The notes beneath the pieces are model-generated. The model worked only from the letters and a program-made list of their open reading frames with translations. It was not told the DNA's origin and ran no database searches. The position numbers and the translations under genes are program-made. From Cyathus striatus (taxonomy: Eukaryota > Basidiomycota > Agaricomycetes > Agaricales > Nidulariaceae), in NCBI GenBank assembly GCA_025738555.1, contig JAOVFP010000011.1:3844001-3908000 (forward strand): a stretch of 64,000 nt of DNA, written 5' to 3'. Below, in pieces: positions 12,401 through 23,162 of this stretch. The first letter of the stretch is position 1; each line of letters opens with the position of its first letter.

Positions 12401-13712
12401 AGCCACCCCATCAGTTAAAGCCAAGGCTAGTATTGAAAAAGAAATTCTGATATTGCTACAAGTCCTCTTGAAAAATGAATATGGAATGGAGTATGATCAA
12501 GGTGGGCACACCGTGGAACAAGCCAAAGCTGCTATGAAGCTTGTGAATCCTAGACTATCTAACCACACTCCAATGGAAGCTCTGGCACGACTGAGGGCCC
12601 AGTTCAATGCTTATTGTAATGGTGATGAGCCATTTAACCGCTCTCAGAAACCTAATCAGTCTATATGTGAATATTGGGATCGATTTTTGAATGATGAAAA
12701 TGCAGATGTCCTATCGGTAAGAGAAAATTAACCATTGAACACTCCATATCATATATCTTACCTATGCACCAGGCCCTTGCTATCAAGATATTCTCTGTAA
12801 TACCGGTATCAATGGCTGATGAGCGAGCCATGTCAGTTATAACTTGGCTCAATGGTCCTAAACGTAAAAGCCAGACAGTTGGCACAGTCTTTAATCACTT
12901 AACTATACGTCAATTCAATCAAATATTGAAAGGAAAGGTAGACATATCATTGTTTTAACTTCTCTGTACCTGGTGATATCGCTGACATATACCCTGTGTT
13001 TACCATAATCAGGCTAATCAACAGGCGAAGAAGCCACCACGCGTTAGATGGCGTGACATCCGTTCTACAATTGAAAAAACGAAAGAAAGCGATACAGAAA
13101 TACAGGAGAATGACGATAACATACCTGATGAAATAACCTCCTCAGATGGCCCAATTCTGCAAGATCCTGCCAATGATGTATTGGGATGGCTTGATGATGG
13201 ACTCCCAAACGAAATGTCCCTTGAAGAAGATGAATATTTTTCTCTTTCTGCCCAGTTCGACATCTCCCGGTTCCATGACATCCTAGATGAGGAAGGTATT
13301 GAAGATGGAGGTTCAGGTGTTATGGGACCAATGGCCAACTGTGATACCAGCAACTTGTCAGCTGAAGCTACTTCTCTTGCAAGCCAGACTGTTCCAAGCA
13401 CAGAGGATTGGTTAATGATTTGATAGATGTGGTATAGATAGTACAAGGTCTGCAGTCATAGTATTGTATGTCGTACGAAATAGGAATCTGAATGTTCATG
13501 TGCTGTCACGTGATGCTAATTTGCTAATTTGCATGCGAAACAGTAAATTAATTTGCTATTTCACATGCAAATTAGCAAAATTTCTTCGGGGGGCAAGCCC
13601 CCCGTTCCCCTTGCAAATTTGCACTGTTTCGCAGTGCGAAATAGACCCTTCCGGGCCCTAACCTAATTTTCATCTGCGAACCAGGCCATGGGACCTAATC
13701 CGCACTGCACTA
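9416..13712 (+). mobile_element. hAT-family DNA transposon, complete with TIRs and 8-bp TSD
   Basis: The ends are TAGTGCAGTGCAGAAC at 9416 and the inverted counterpart GTxxGCACTGCACTA-like sequence ending at 13712. The flanks are CCACAAAG at 9408-9415 and again at 13713-13720, a perfect 8-bp target duplication as expected for hAT. Length is 4297 bp. Inside is a spliced transposase gene on the + strand (next entry). Subterminal regions at both ends carry repeated gctaatttgc/gcaaattagc words, which may be transposase-binding sites. The identical TSDs indicate a young insertion. Confidence 0.9.
9973..13423 (+). pseudogene. hAT transposase with an in-frame stop and a frameshift
   Basis: DNA transposase of the hAT (Ac-like) family. 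The parts in order are: an N-terminal segment from 9973; a BED-type zinc finger near 10675-10770 (C-x5-C ... H-x4-C arrangement); an RNase-H-like core from about 11280 with LTFDGG (first Asp) and a SDDAGNTNKA segment (second Asp); an IQWIGETRF segment; and the C-terminal hAT dimerisation region near 12765-12935 (FSVIPVSMADERAMS). Introns of about 50-60 nt are visible (for example 10345-10398, 11610-11667 and after 12715). Two lesions: a TGA at 11053-11055 in the middle of an otherwise continuous frame, and a frame change near 11945 without plausible intron signals. The C-terminus is acidic and ends at 13423. The copy is probably no longer autonomous. Confidence 0.8.
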
Positions 13713-13720
13713 CCACAAAG

Positions 13721-14357
13721 CTTTGTTGTGCACGGACTTCCATTTGTTTGGCTAGAGCTTCGTTACATACTTACAATGTTACATAGTCACGCGCACGCGT
13801 CCACGGTGACGTAGTAGCTTCGGTCTTCAAGCTTCAAGGCCCGAACAGGCCTGCGTTCCGACACGGCTGACTCTTGGTTTCAAACTTAACCCAAGGTTTA
13901 CTACAGTGTATGTGCTCCGAGATTTTGTATTCGTGTAGTTAACTGTTAGCCTGTACGTGTTCACTGGAATTTGGCGCTCACATAACATGAGGAGCACTCG
14001 CTCCAATCTTTATTTTTCAACGTTAATTAACTAAATTATTAGAACGTAACTTTAGGCAATATCATCAACATGGTCTCCGCCGATGGAGTCACAGATTCAC
14101 CGTTTTTCCAGACAAAATGGCAGTACTTAGTTGGCGGGCCTCTGCAACCTAGAGACCATTGCCTGTCGACAGCTAGATTGGCTGGTAAGTTAAGAGCTGC
14201 TGGTAAAATCAGAGAGAATTTACTACCTATAGTGACTATGACGAAAATGGGACATGTTAATTTGATCCTTAGAAGGGACACTGAAGGAGAACGATACAGG
14301 TGAAGAAACATCATAGGAAATCACATTTCGCGCCGTAACAGACGAAGTTGTTTCACT
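13721..14357. other. Spacer; leader-like sequence resembling that of the small gene at 17749
   Basis: No firm gene. Around 13970-14080 the words ggaatttggcgctcac, acatgag and catcaacatggtctcc recur in the same order in front of the small gene at 17749, suggesting a copied 5' leader. The frame that starts at this ATG (14070-14303) encodes 77 residues that I do not recognise and that do not match the other gene, so I leave it as a possible decayed copy. Confidence 0.35.
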
Positions 14358-15412
14358 CTACATATCGTGTGGTGTTAAATCCATACCATCATATTCTCCC
14401 CTCACAAACTTTCTTAAAAGGTCAAACGAAAATTCGTCGTTCTCGAAGTTCGCTACCTTCGGATTATTTGACCATCCTGGAGTACCGCCTCGAGATTCTT
14501 CTCCAGGCCTTACGCAAGAGTTGAAATCGATGATGATAGGTTCTCCATCTTCATCAACCATGATATTTCGTGGATTAATGTCGTCATGAACAAGTCCCAA
14601 CGAGTGAATATGGTCTATTCCTTGTCTAACTCCTGCAGTAATTTTATCTGGGATAAATGGTACCGTTCTATAGTAGAAAGATAAGATATTTAATACTAGT
14701 GCGAGTGGTAGCTATAAGGAACTTACTCTGATTCAACGCCTTCCGTAGAAATGCTTTTGATGAGGTTATCCAAAGTCGTTGGGTACTTTTTGAGAACGAT
14801 TCCGTCAACGTAGTCATCATCGCGGAGGCACCCATAATACACGCAGATATTCCGGTGAGGGCTCTTTGAAATTGTCTCCATGATATCTATTTCTTTAGAT
14901 ACAAGTTCGCTGAAGTACGAGGTTCCATCATATTGAGATACACCATACAATCTCTTGATATATATGCCATCCGATAGTGGATTAAGTGCCTCTGTGTAAG
15001 TTGCTGACCATGGTGGAAATATGTGGTTTTTTGGAACAATGGTTCCTTGTAATTGTGATAGAGCTGTTTCGCTAACTGTGTGTTCATTATGCTCTGCAAC
15101 GTATATTGAATTTCCCTCCTTCCATGCAACCAGGAGATGATGGAATCGGTCGTTTTCGTCGAAGGCGGCAAGCTCCTCGAGCAATTTGCGGTTAGTGGAC
15201 ATCAGGAGTGTCTTCACAGAGTAAAATACTGAGTATGGATTAGTGGTGACTAGGACCGTTGAGTGCAAGAATGGTCTTCTCTGATGAGATATTCCTGCGA
15301 CGGTAAGGTGGGATCTGACTCGAACGCGAATGCTGTGCAGGGTTTGGTTATGATTTAGGACCTCCATGCGCACACATAACACACCAATGATCGACCTGGT
15401 TGACAATGACAT
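14358..15412 (-). CDS. Fungal protein-kinase-like protein
   Basis: Two exons (15412-14727 and 14667-14358) joined by a 59-nt GT..AG intron give 331 residues. The C-terminal half has kinase-fold landmarks: VHDDINPRNIMV is the catalytic loop (HxD present as H-D-D, Asn of the loop present), and IIIDFN stands where DFG is expected, so the metal-binding Asp is kept but the Gly is replaced by Asn. A GIYIKR segment may hold the beta-3 lysine; no glycine-rich loop is seen. This layout is common in lineage-expanded basidiomycete kinase-like families of unknown role. The start at 15412 is the most upstream ATG in frame; a second ATG before TNRKLLEEL is possible. Protein kinase or pseudokinase cannot be decided from sequence. 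Confidence 0.75.
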
Positions 15413-15885
15413 CGGCTATATTATCCTTATCGATTGATTTTCAAGCCATATGTCCATGTTCCGAATTGCGCAAGCTCTTCCAGTGTAAGCACACGTAGCC
15501 GATATATGTACTCAACTCAGATGATTAATGATCGTTTACTTCAAGGAACGAATTAGGATCCGATTTATCGACATGCGCATGCGCGAGTACGCATCAATTG
15601 TAGAGTCCCAAGTAAAGCAGTCGTTTAGTTCCGGTTCGAAAGAAGCTGATGATACTTATCTGTAGTACTAAATCCAACTTACGAATCAAGGTCGTTCTCC
15701 TGAGATCCTTCAGGTTGCGCTAGCCTCAAGCGTCACAGAATCGTTGCACGTCAATGTGAAGATTATAAAAGGTATTATTCTCATATTTGTGTCTCCATAA
15801 TGGAACTTGCGTGTATCTGACAGTATGGTAAGGGTGCCCAATTAATGAGCTCGGCAGTATGAATTTCGCGCTGTTTACAGCAAAT
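15413..15885. other. Upstream region of the kinase-like gene, nothing seen
   Basis: Contains no recognisable gene or repeat before the TIR element that starts at 15889. Confidence 0.45.
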
Positions 15886-15888
15886 AGT

Positions 15889-16625
15889 GGGTGACTTCCC
15901 GCAGGGTTTAGAAACGCAGATTATTTTCTAAACGTTAAGCGAGTGGCGCTCGGCTAATCTAGGTCTGCGTTTCTAACCATAGCACATTTTCCCTTAGACT
16001 TTCAATGTCGTTTCTAAATCCTATAAGCGCTTTAGTAATCTTATCACATGTTTATCTTTTCCTCTATTCACAACGATATTGCTTTTTATCCTTCTTTTTA
16101 TGACTGAATCTCTCAGAAACTCTGTAAAGTAAACAGTACATATGTGCATGCTAGTCTGATGTAGCCTTTTCTTTGATATAAGTGCTGTTCCCTTCCATAG
16201 TGAAGAACTTCAATGGCACTGTGGACCGAATTTCTCAAAAATAAGTATGTAATGATATATTTTTTTCACAAAGAATCACTGTGATGAATAAGTATACAAA
16301 ATAACATGACATAGAGCCTACTACATCGCCAATTATACTGCGACTATGTCATACGAGGGGAGGGAGAGCACTGTATCGGTAGTACGAATCTTGAGATGAT
16401 ACGTCCCTGCAGGGATTTTGACATCGGAGATCGAAAATGCGTTTACAGGAGGGCGTTTAGAACTAGAAGAGGGGGGGGGGCCTCTTCCAGATTATTATCT
16501 AGAAAGGGGTCAGTTTTGAGATCAGCTGTCAAAGTGAGCCGATTTGGACAACGGCATCACGGCCAATCTCGCTTACGACGTTTAGAAATTTAATCTAGGT
16601 TTCTAAACGCTGCGGGAAGTCATCC
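15889..16625. mobile_element. TIR element (family 1, copy 1), 3-bp TSD
   Basis: The left end GGGTGACTTCCCGCAG is an inverted match to the right end, which reads CTGCGGGAAGTCATCC. The inverted repeat extends for about 53 bp (through ctaaacgt and aagcgag). AGT flanks both sides (15886-15888, 16626-16628) as a 3-bp target duplication. 737 bp, no transposase; an internal poly-G run lies near 16471. The same terminal and internal motifs (cctcttccagat, atcagctgtcaa-like) occur in 38277-39372, so the two belong to one family. The short TSD and GG.. start fit a PIF/Harbinger-type MITE, not proven. Confidence 0.8.
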
Positions 16626-16628
16626 AGT

Positions 16629-17748
16629 GACTCCAACTCTCACTTACGGAGGGCATCACCAAAGTTTGATGTGGACCCCCTTTGCCACACTTATGCAAAC
16701 AACACTCAAACAGCATTTATCCTTCTTCACTGACGATCGACTGGAGCCCTATTAGGCTCTAGACTCTATCGCAAGCCTTCCCATGCACGAAGCTCAAAAC
16801 CAGCAACTTGAATCAAACTTAAATAATTTCAACTTGGGTAAGATTTCAAGATCATGATAATAATCTCGCCTCCGGTGTACAACATCAGAAGATACTCCAG
16901 CAAACCCCAATCACCTGTCGAAAGTCATTAATTAATATAATAGTACTTCTAGCTTACAAACATATGTGCAATATTTTGTTGACCACTTAATTTCTAAAGC
17001 TCTTTTATTATTCTGCTGGATATTGGTTGAAACGAGGTTGAACATTTTATAAAGCAATCCTGGGGGCAGATCCAGACTCCGTACTAATATCTACATTTGG
17101 TTATTCCATATTCTTCAATTCGGTATGTTGCATTCTTCAACAGGGATTGATTACCAGGTTTATTTTCAGACACGTACTATCGGGCCGGGTCTACATGAAG
17201 ACTTGTTCATCTTTTCAAGAAAAATTCTAGAGTACAGAATGTCCGTTACTCATGGATGAGGAACGGTTGTGTGCGCCATCAAAACAAATAAAGGAGAGAA
17301 TGGAAGCTCAACTATGTGTTCGAGTCAAAAAATGACAATCAGATTGAGGAGTATTCGCGCATTGCCTGGATGAATGGCATGCCAAGATGAGAATCTGGCC
17401 CCACGTACGAGTCAGACACGTACTTCTGCAACCTCTCATTCCCTATTCCAGAGGAAGTTGCGCGGCGGATACCTATAATGCTGTATTGGTAGCACATGGC
17501 GTGCGGCGATTATCCCCTCCTTGATGGTGTTATTTATTCGTACATCTGAGTCAAGATTGAGTTGTCTAGCCTCTAGCTGATACTTTAGTCAATACTTGTT
17601 CTCAGGGATTTGGCACTCACTTTATCTATAAAACATGAGACTCGAAGCACTGGTCTCAGTTTTCATTGTTCCATCGCATTTCGTCCAGCAAACCCAAAGT
17701 CACTTAAACGAAATCGTTAGGACCTTAACTGCATACACATTCTACATC
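16629..17748. other. Intergenic, no gene seen
   Basis: No convincing coding sequence. The last 120 bp contain ttatctataaaac near 17620-17635, a TATA-like word, and lead into the small gene at 17749. Confidence 0.4.
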
Positions 17749-18028
17749 ATGGTCTCCACTGCTCTGGTGGGATTTCTCCTTACCAATCTGTACTGTTAAA
17801 TACTTACATTTCGTTCACTAGCTCAACGAACAAATTGAACAAGCTACAGGCGACGTTGGGACCATTTGCAATGTCCCTGTTTCGTTTTGCAATTTTATAA
17901 CCAAATGGCGACTAGATGGAACAAGCTACAAATTCAGAGTCAATATTTGCTATGATCGTAATTGCAAATACTCTCCAGTCTATGTTCCCCCCCCTCCTCC
18001 TCAGAATCCAACTTCGGGAAGGAAATAG
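17749..18028 (+). CDS. Small predicted protein with four cysteines, unknown
   Basis: A first exon MVSTAL (17749-17766) joins, through a 55-nt intron with GT..AG ends in phase 0, to an exon 17822-18028 that is open to its stop. The product is about 75 residues, with four Cys (in TICN, SFCN, NICYD and RNCKYS), a proline run (five Pro) and a basic end. The first exon is too short to call a signal peptide. The gene lies between two transposon-rich stretches with a TATA-like word about 120 bp upstream. I do not recognise the family; it may be a small lineage-specific protein. Splicing is predicted from sequence only. Confidence 0.35.
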
Positions 18029-18709
18029 CGATTATACAGCCAATGCCTAAATAATCGAAATTAATGTTCCAGTTACACTGGCAATTACTATGCTGACAAT
18101 TGGGTCGAAGTTTCGCCGTGACGAGCAAGGGACATTTCTTTTTAAATATGATACTCCCGAAATTGAATTTGTTATGATTTTATGTACTAAAATTTGATTA
18201 CGAGCATCTTTTATTCACCACGTAAACTGTCAGCGAAATCGACATTCGGAACTCAGTACGACGGGTTCAGCCAGGCGAGTGTACTTCTAATGGTATGACA
18301 GTTAAAAACGAAAGTTTGTTCATGAATGTATAGACCAACGATGCTGGCTAGTAAAAGCAGTGGAAGGTTGGTTACACGGTATCGCATTAACCCGGGCTCC
18401 TTGTAGTGCGTGATAATTTTTACTCTTTGTTAATCAATTCCGGATCAGTAAGTATTAGTATGTTCAATAGTATATTTATTCTCATATCTACAACAAATCT
18501 ATTGGTCCACGCTCTGTTCCCTCACCACGCTTTATGGTCACCTCCCGAACTCCAGGCTGATGCACCTCGTCTAATTGTAGAAACCCTTTCAATAAGTCCA
18601 CTACTTCATTGCCTAATATCCAACGGAATGATAAGGCTATTGATTTCAGTAACCTTGGGGCAGGGTGATTGTCATCCATGTCATGATTGCTACCAGTATA
18701 ATATTCTGC
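18029..18709. other. Intergenic, nothing firm
   Basis: Only short frames on both strands; a 63-residue frame on the minus strand at 18488-18679 follows the coiled-coil exon but has no recognisable features. Confidence 0.35.
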
Positions 18710-18984
18710 TTAAATCCCTCGAACAGGTGGAAGTAGTGACCACAGCATAAAGACAAGTTCCTCTGCCTCCTTAGCGGTCATCGAATGACCCATTTGTTCT
18801 GCCGCAAGGCTTAGTTCCTTAACCTTGTACTTGTCATCCAAGGAAGAAAAATGACATCGTTCCTGCATTTCAAATTGACGAAGAGCATCTCTTCGTTGCT
18901 GGAGCATACGATGTGTTTCCTGCAGGCGCGTACTTTCCTCATCCAATTGGGTTATTTCTGATTGTGTATAGGAGAATTCCTTGC
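18710..18984 (-). CDS. Possible exon encoding a coiled coil, gene unidentified
   Basis: An open stretch preceded by a good acceptor (caacag at 18985-18990) and ending in a stop at 18710. It encodes about 90 residues rich in Glu, Gln, Arg and Leu (for example ETHRMLQQRRDALRQF), typical of a coiled coil, then a region with QMGHSMTAKEAEELV. No upstream exons could be assembled, so this may be the 3' end of a decayed gene or transposon protein. Confidence 0.3.
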
Positions 18985-19549
18985 CTGTTGGAGTTATATT
19001 GTTTCGATGCTTAGAGAATGGACCTCGTATATTGCTAAGAAAGAACTTAGGGCTGCTGATCTTGGCACAAGATATGCAAATCTCGCGAGGGGAACTGGGG
19101 TACCAAGCTGCATCAGTAAATCGATGAGACCGTCAACTAAATATTTCCTGAATAATGCATACATAATAAACTCTTATTTCAGCGGAATGTCAATCATGTC
19201 TGAACAACCGGTAGGGGGGAAATCGGGGAACGCACGAAGAGTTGTCTAGGCTATTGTTAGATACCTTCGCAAATGTGTACTCAAATCATTTAAGTACTGG
19301 ATTCACAGCCTCCGATAAACTTATCAGCGCTGCAGAAAAGAATTCCGGCGGTTCGCCAATCCGGCCTCGCAATATGTTTTGGGCGCCTACATAATCTTTA
19401 GAAGTTCTAAAATGGATTATTGAAAGCTGTACTAACTAGGAAAGTGGACATGAGGTGTAGAACGGGCTTGATGGGCTGGAAAAGTTCAGAGGGTGCATCC
19501 ACGTTTTGGCGCCTGCAGAAACTTCTGGATTCATGGAAGCTTGTAAGTA
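18985..19549. other. Intergenic, nothing seen
   Basis: No gene or repeat recognised between the coiled-coil exon and the TA-type MITE. Confidence 0.35.
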
Positions 19550-19931
19550 CGTACAGGACCCCCGATAATTCACCAAAATGCCTGATCCGGGTCCGGATAA
19601 AACTTGGCAAATTTTTTGTTAAAAACTTAGATAAAATTCGCGTTTTTGGCAAAGCTACCTACTCCAAAATTGCTGATAAAATCAGAGGTGAGCAATACCC
19701 TCGTCGCACGTTTGACTAAATTTGGGGAAATTTGTTTTTCAAAGGAAATCAAAATATTCGAAACTTTTAATTTTTTGTCATACTTGATCCAATTTCTGGG
19801 AGAAATACTCATTTTGGTTACGTCTGTACCAACTCCCGAATAAAACTCGTATTTTTCACGAGTTTTGCGTGCGGATAAAACTTGATATTCTTGGAACAGA
19901 CATTTTTGGGTGTTATCGGGGGTCTTGTACG
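19550..19931. mobile_element. MITE with TA target site (Tc1/mariner-like)
   Basis: The ends CGTACAGGACCCCCGATAA and TTATCGGGGGTCTTGTACG are inverted copies; further inverted similarity includes ggataaaacttg on both sides. TA flanks each end (19548-19549 and 19932-19933), although the terminal GTACGTAC is itself palindromic so the exact border is uncertain. 382 bp, no coding capacity. A TA duplication and short length suggest a mariner-type MITE. Confidence 0.7.
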
Positions 19932-19933
19932 TA

Positions 19934-20715
19934 CGCACCGGCAGAATAAATGTTTAAGTGAAGGGTAAAAGGTGTATTCATTTAATACGGCATTTATGAT
20001 TTGGGTACCCCCGGTGTCTTCGTAAACGCGATGTGTGCACGCATTATTTCGCAACAGAAGAAACTGATAAACATCCTAGGTGGGTATTATCACAAATAAA
20101 TCAGCGTTTAACACCGTCTACATTACGCAAGATACGTAAATGATAAAATATTTCACAACTTCCAAACTCTGTAAGTGAACACGCACGGTCTTTTGTAATC
20201 CGCATGTATCTGCGTGTTTGTGCAACCAAACCACCACGGAGTTTAATACAGTTGTACAAAAACATCCAACCCTATCACTGCAACATCATATTCAGGCTTC
20301 AGACTTCAGTTGACAACCTGCAATCTTGAGCGTAGAAGAATGAAGCAGAGCAGAATGATTCATTGCACTCCAGAAATCTAAATTCTTGTTAATAGAGTAA
20401 GGAACAAGAATCTTGAGTACTTACATACAGCCCGCTGTACCCCAGATATTTACAATTGATTCAATACATTGAAGGTATCAAATAAGCAGAGCAAGTAAGA
20501 AATCTTATTATTTACGGAAACGGCTAGCGGCCCAAACCGGCCCGCCACCTGACCCCGAACATACACTCACTCATCTACCACCATAAAGGAAAAACTAACA
20601 TTAAAACTAAAGTATAACCAAAACAGTCCTACCAAGCCAGATATCTACAAATACAATCAAGTCCTCCCCGAATCCATCCATCCACCATCCATCTACCTAA
20701 TGACCCAACACCCCC
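19934..20715. other. 3' flank of squalene synthase gene
   Basis: No gene recognised. The part next to 20716 is probably ERG9 3' UTR; no polyadenylation signal could be singled out with confidence. Confidence 0.4.
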
Positions 20716-22645
20716 CTACGCATCCCCAGACAACTTCAAAACCCCAAACACAACCACAAGACTCAAAACAACCATCAACGTAAACCCACCCATAACATAC
20801 ATCATAACCTCATACTGGCCCATATCCTTCCCTTGCTCAAGCACCCCATTACCAGTAGCAGCAACACTGCCATTCCGAATCCCACCTCTAATCTCCTCGA
20901 GGCGCTTCTTCATTATAAGTTCATTTTCCCGCTTTTGCTCGTCGTTGAGGATGTAAGTTCGTGCATCGAACTGGTCGAATCCACCGGATTGGCCATCTGT
21001 TGCGAGACGGACGAAGGAGGGGTAGTTGTGTTCGAGCCATTGTTCGATCTGGATGTTGGTGTTAGTTGTGGTTTGGGGCGGAGGGGACGAAACGAACCTT
21101 TCCACAAGCAACGCTAATCTTCAAAAAGCTCGGATCTGTCGGATCGGCCTTGGCATGAATCCTCCTCGCAAAATCTCTAAATATCAGCCCAACCTCCCTA
21201 GGATTCGTCGAACGCATAATCAACTAACCAAACCCACATCAGCATTCACTCCTAACATGGTATATAAAGAAAAACACACCGAAGCAGCCTCAGCCTTCCT
21301 AATCTTAATATTCCTCTTAAACATCTCCCCATTCATAAAACACAACTCGAGGGTGGCAATAGCCATCGTCTGCGGAATCGCACAAAAGTTAAACACACTC
21401 TGATTCTTCAATATCCTCAGATAATCCAGAGCGTCGGTAGCATGCCGCAGGGCATCCACCACCATCGCACTCTGAACATGCTGTGCCTTCTTCTCGTTTC
21501 CGGGGGCATAGAGGTCTTTAAGATGCGGAACATACTTGCCCCATATCTCCCTAGGCCAGAACATACGGCTCTGGTCGACATCTTCCCGATAATCTCGAAT
21601 AATATTCGTTTTTTGAAGCATCAACCCCATAGAATTGCTCAACTCGAGCTGATCACCGAGCCAAGCAGCCTCTTTACCCGATGCCGAGAAAATGCGGGAA
21701 AGGCCTTCACCGACGAGTCCGGCGACGTAGTGGCAGTATAAATCGTATTCGGAGACGGTGGCAAGAGAGATGGTGGAGGACGTAGCTGCACTGTGTGCGT
21801 AGTCTGCCATTCCGGTAGCCATTTTGTGGGTTATGTCAATTATCACTTCTTTATATCTGGGTGGGTGTTAGTATTGTTATGACAGGAAAGATGAAGAGGG
21901 CGGGGGCGGGACGCTAGGTAGTTCGGGAGCCGTAAATGTAGATTGAGTAGCCTGAATAGGCTTGAGAAATGTGCTGCACGTGATGTGATGTGCGCGTAGA
22001 CGTCGGTGGTGCGTTCTCACCACCCAGCAGCCCCTGAATCGACTCCCAGGCAACAGAGTACAACGACGATCCACAGAGCATCATGCGCAAGATCGTCTCC
22101 GACGATCCCCCAGGCACCCAGAAAACAAGGGTACTCACCCAGGACTCAACAAGTTAACTTCCTCGACGACGAGATCGTACTCCACCAGAAGCTGGCGGTC
22201 TTTCTCATCAGGTCCACAGCCATCGAATTTCCACCCGGGGGTGACGGTATGTTTATGGAAAGCCCTAAGAATGGGCTGTTTGACTTCGTCTGGGATAGTC
22301 ATGTCGTCTTCGACTGTGTCCAGACCGCGGAGGACGAGGTAGAATAGAGCTATCTAGTATAGCATCAGCATTACATTCTACCATGAGAAAGTAAGAAGAC
22401 AAGGGGGTACATACAGTCCTAGCCAAATCCCCCTCAAGCTCCTTAATAACCGCTGAGAAACTCCTACTCGTCTGGTCAAGAAATTCCCAACAGCGACGCA
22501 TACTGGCGCGGTCCCATCCACTGGTGGGATGCTCCTTCAACGCTTTGATATCCCTCTTCTGCTCGTAATACATCCAGAACTGCAGGAGTGTACGGAACTC
22601 GAGCGGGTGGGTGAGGAGCATGATCAGCCAGTTGGTTGCGCCCAT
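20716..22645 (-). CDS. ERG9: Squalene synthase (farnesyl-diphosphate farnesyltransferase)
   Basis: Joins two farnesyl diphosphates to presqualene diphosphate and reduces it to squalene with NADPH, the first committed step to sterols and triterpenoids, at the ER membrane. Five exons (22645-22415, 22353-22139, 21856-21280, 21223-21098, 21048-20716) give an unbroken 493-residue protein, the usual fungal length. Landmarks: LVLRGLDTVEDDM (first Asp-rich motif), YCHYVAGLVGEGLS, NIIRDYREDVDQSR (second Asp-rich motif), NFCAIPQTMAIAT and a C-terminal membrane anchor (MMYVMGGFTLMVVLSLVVV). Intron 2 is unusually long for this window (282 nt). Start context is caacaATGG. Divergent from the small gene at 22959, embedded in the P450 array. 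Confidence 0.97.
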
Positions 22646-22669
22646 TGTTGTAGATGGAGGAACGACAGG

Positions 22670-22790
22670 GGGTAATGTATAGGTAGGTGTAGCGTAGGAA
22701 GGACAGGAGGGTAATGGAGGGGAAGGAAGGGGAAGGGGAAGTAAAGGGAGGAAGGAAGGGATAAGCTCGGAGGAAGGGAGGTGAGCTTGA
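22670..22790 (-). promoter_or_regulatory. Polypyrimidine leader/core promoter of ERG9
   Basis: Directly upstream of the ERG9 start, the strand read as mRNA is a nearly unbroken run of C and T (complement of ggaagg/aagggg words on the given strand) for about 100 bp. CT-rich blocks before the start codon are typical of strongly expressed fungal genes. An E-box CACGTG lies further out at 22891-22896, between ERG9 and the divergent gene. Confidence 0.5.
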
Positions 22791-22958
22791 GTGGGCGTGT
22801 TGGCCTTTTGAAAGTCAAATGGATCGGTCGTACGATTTACCTAATTTATTTTACACCAAAAAATCATATCATAAAATTCCCTTGCTTAGTCACGTGTTCA
22901 ATTCCCCTTTTACTCCCTTCCTCCCTCGCTTTCTTCTCTCTCCCATTACACGAACAAC

Positions 22959-23162
22959 ATGGATACCCAATTAACGCCCCCAACACTCATATCCACACAC
23001 TCAATCACACCCCTCAGCACAAAAAGCACCGAAAAGCAACTCGACGCTTTCATCCGCAACTTCCAAGAACGTAGCACCGCTTCACAGGGCGGAAACACCG
23101 CTGTAACAGTCCAGCTTCAAAAGCTTCGCGATGCACTCCATGAGGAGAGGAAGCATCTCTAG
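22959..23162 (+). CDS. Small conserved-looking hypothetical protein
   Basis: A single exon of 67 residues starting after a CT-rich leader (cgaacaacATGG). The N-terminal third is rich in Thr, Ser and Pro (probably disordered); the rest is predicted helical with regularly spaced hydrophobics (QLDAFIRNF, TVQLQKLRDALHEE), like a short coiled coil or a subunit-type adaptor. It is divergent from ERG9, sharing a 313-bp intergenic region, so the two may be co-regulated. Family not recognised; the good leader and start context are the main support. Confidence 0.5.
   Translation: MDTQLTPPTLISTHSITPLSTKSTEKQLDAFIRNFQERSTASQGGNTAVTVQLQKLRDALHEERKHL

Noticed and set aside
14070..14303. 77-residue plus-strand frame near the kinase gene
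   Set aside because: Not recognised, no splice partners; only the leader resembles another gene, so not called as a CDS.
20833..21117. Plus-strand frames opposite ERG9
   Set aside because: Antisense shadows of conserved squalene synthase exons, with no features of their own.
21914..22138. Frame inside the ERG9 locus that could be an extra exon
   Set aside because: It lies in the 282-nt intron 2; the flanking exons join in frame to the conserved ..LLSPG/YKEV.. segment without it.
22781..23074. 97-residue frame overlapping the small gene at 22959
   Set aside because: It starts in the CT-rich ERG9 leader and reads the small gene in another frame; the 22959 frame has the better start context.
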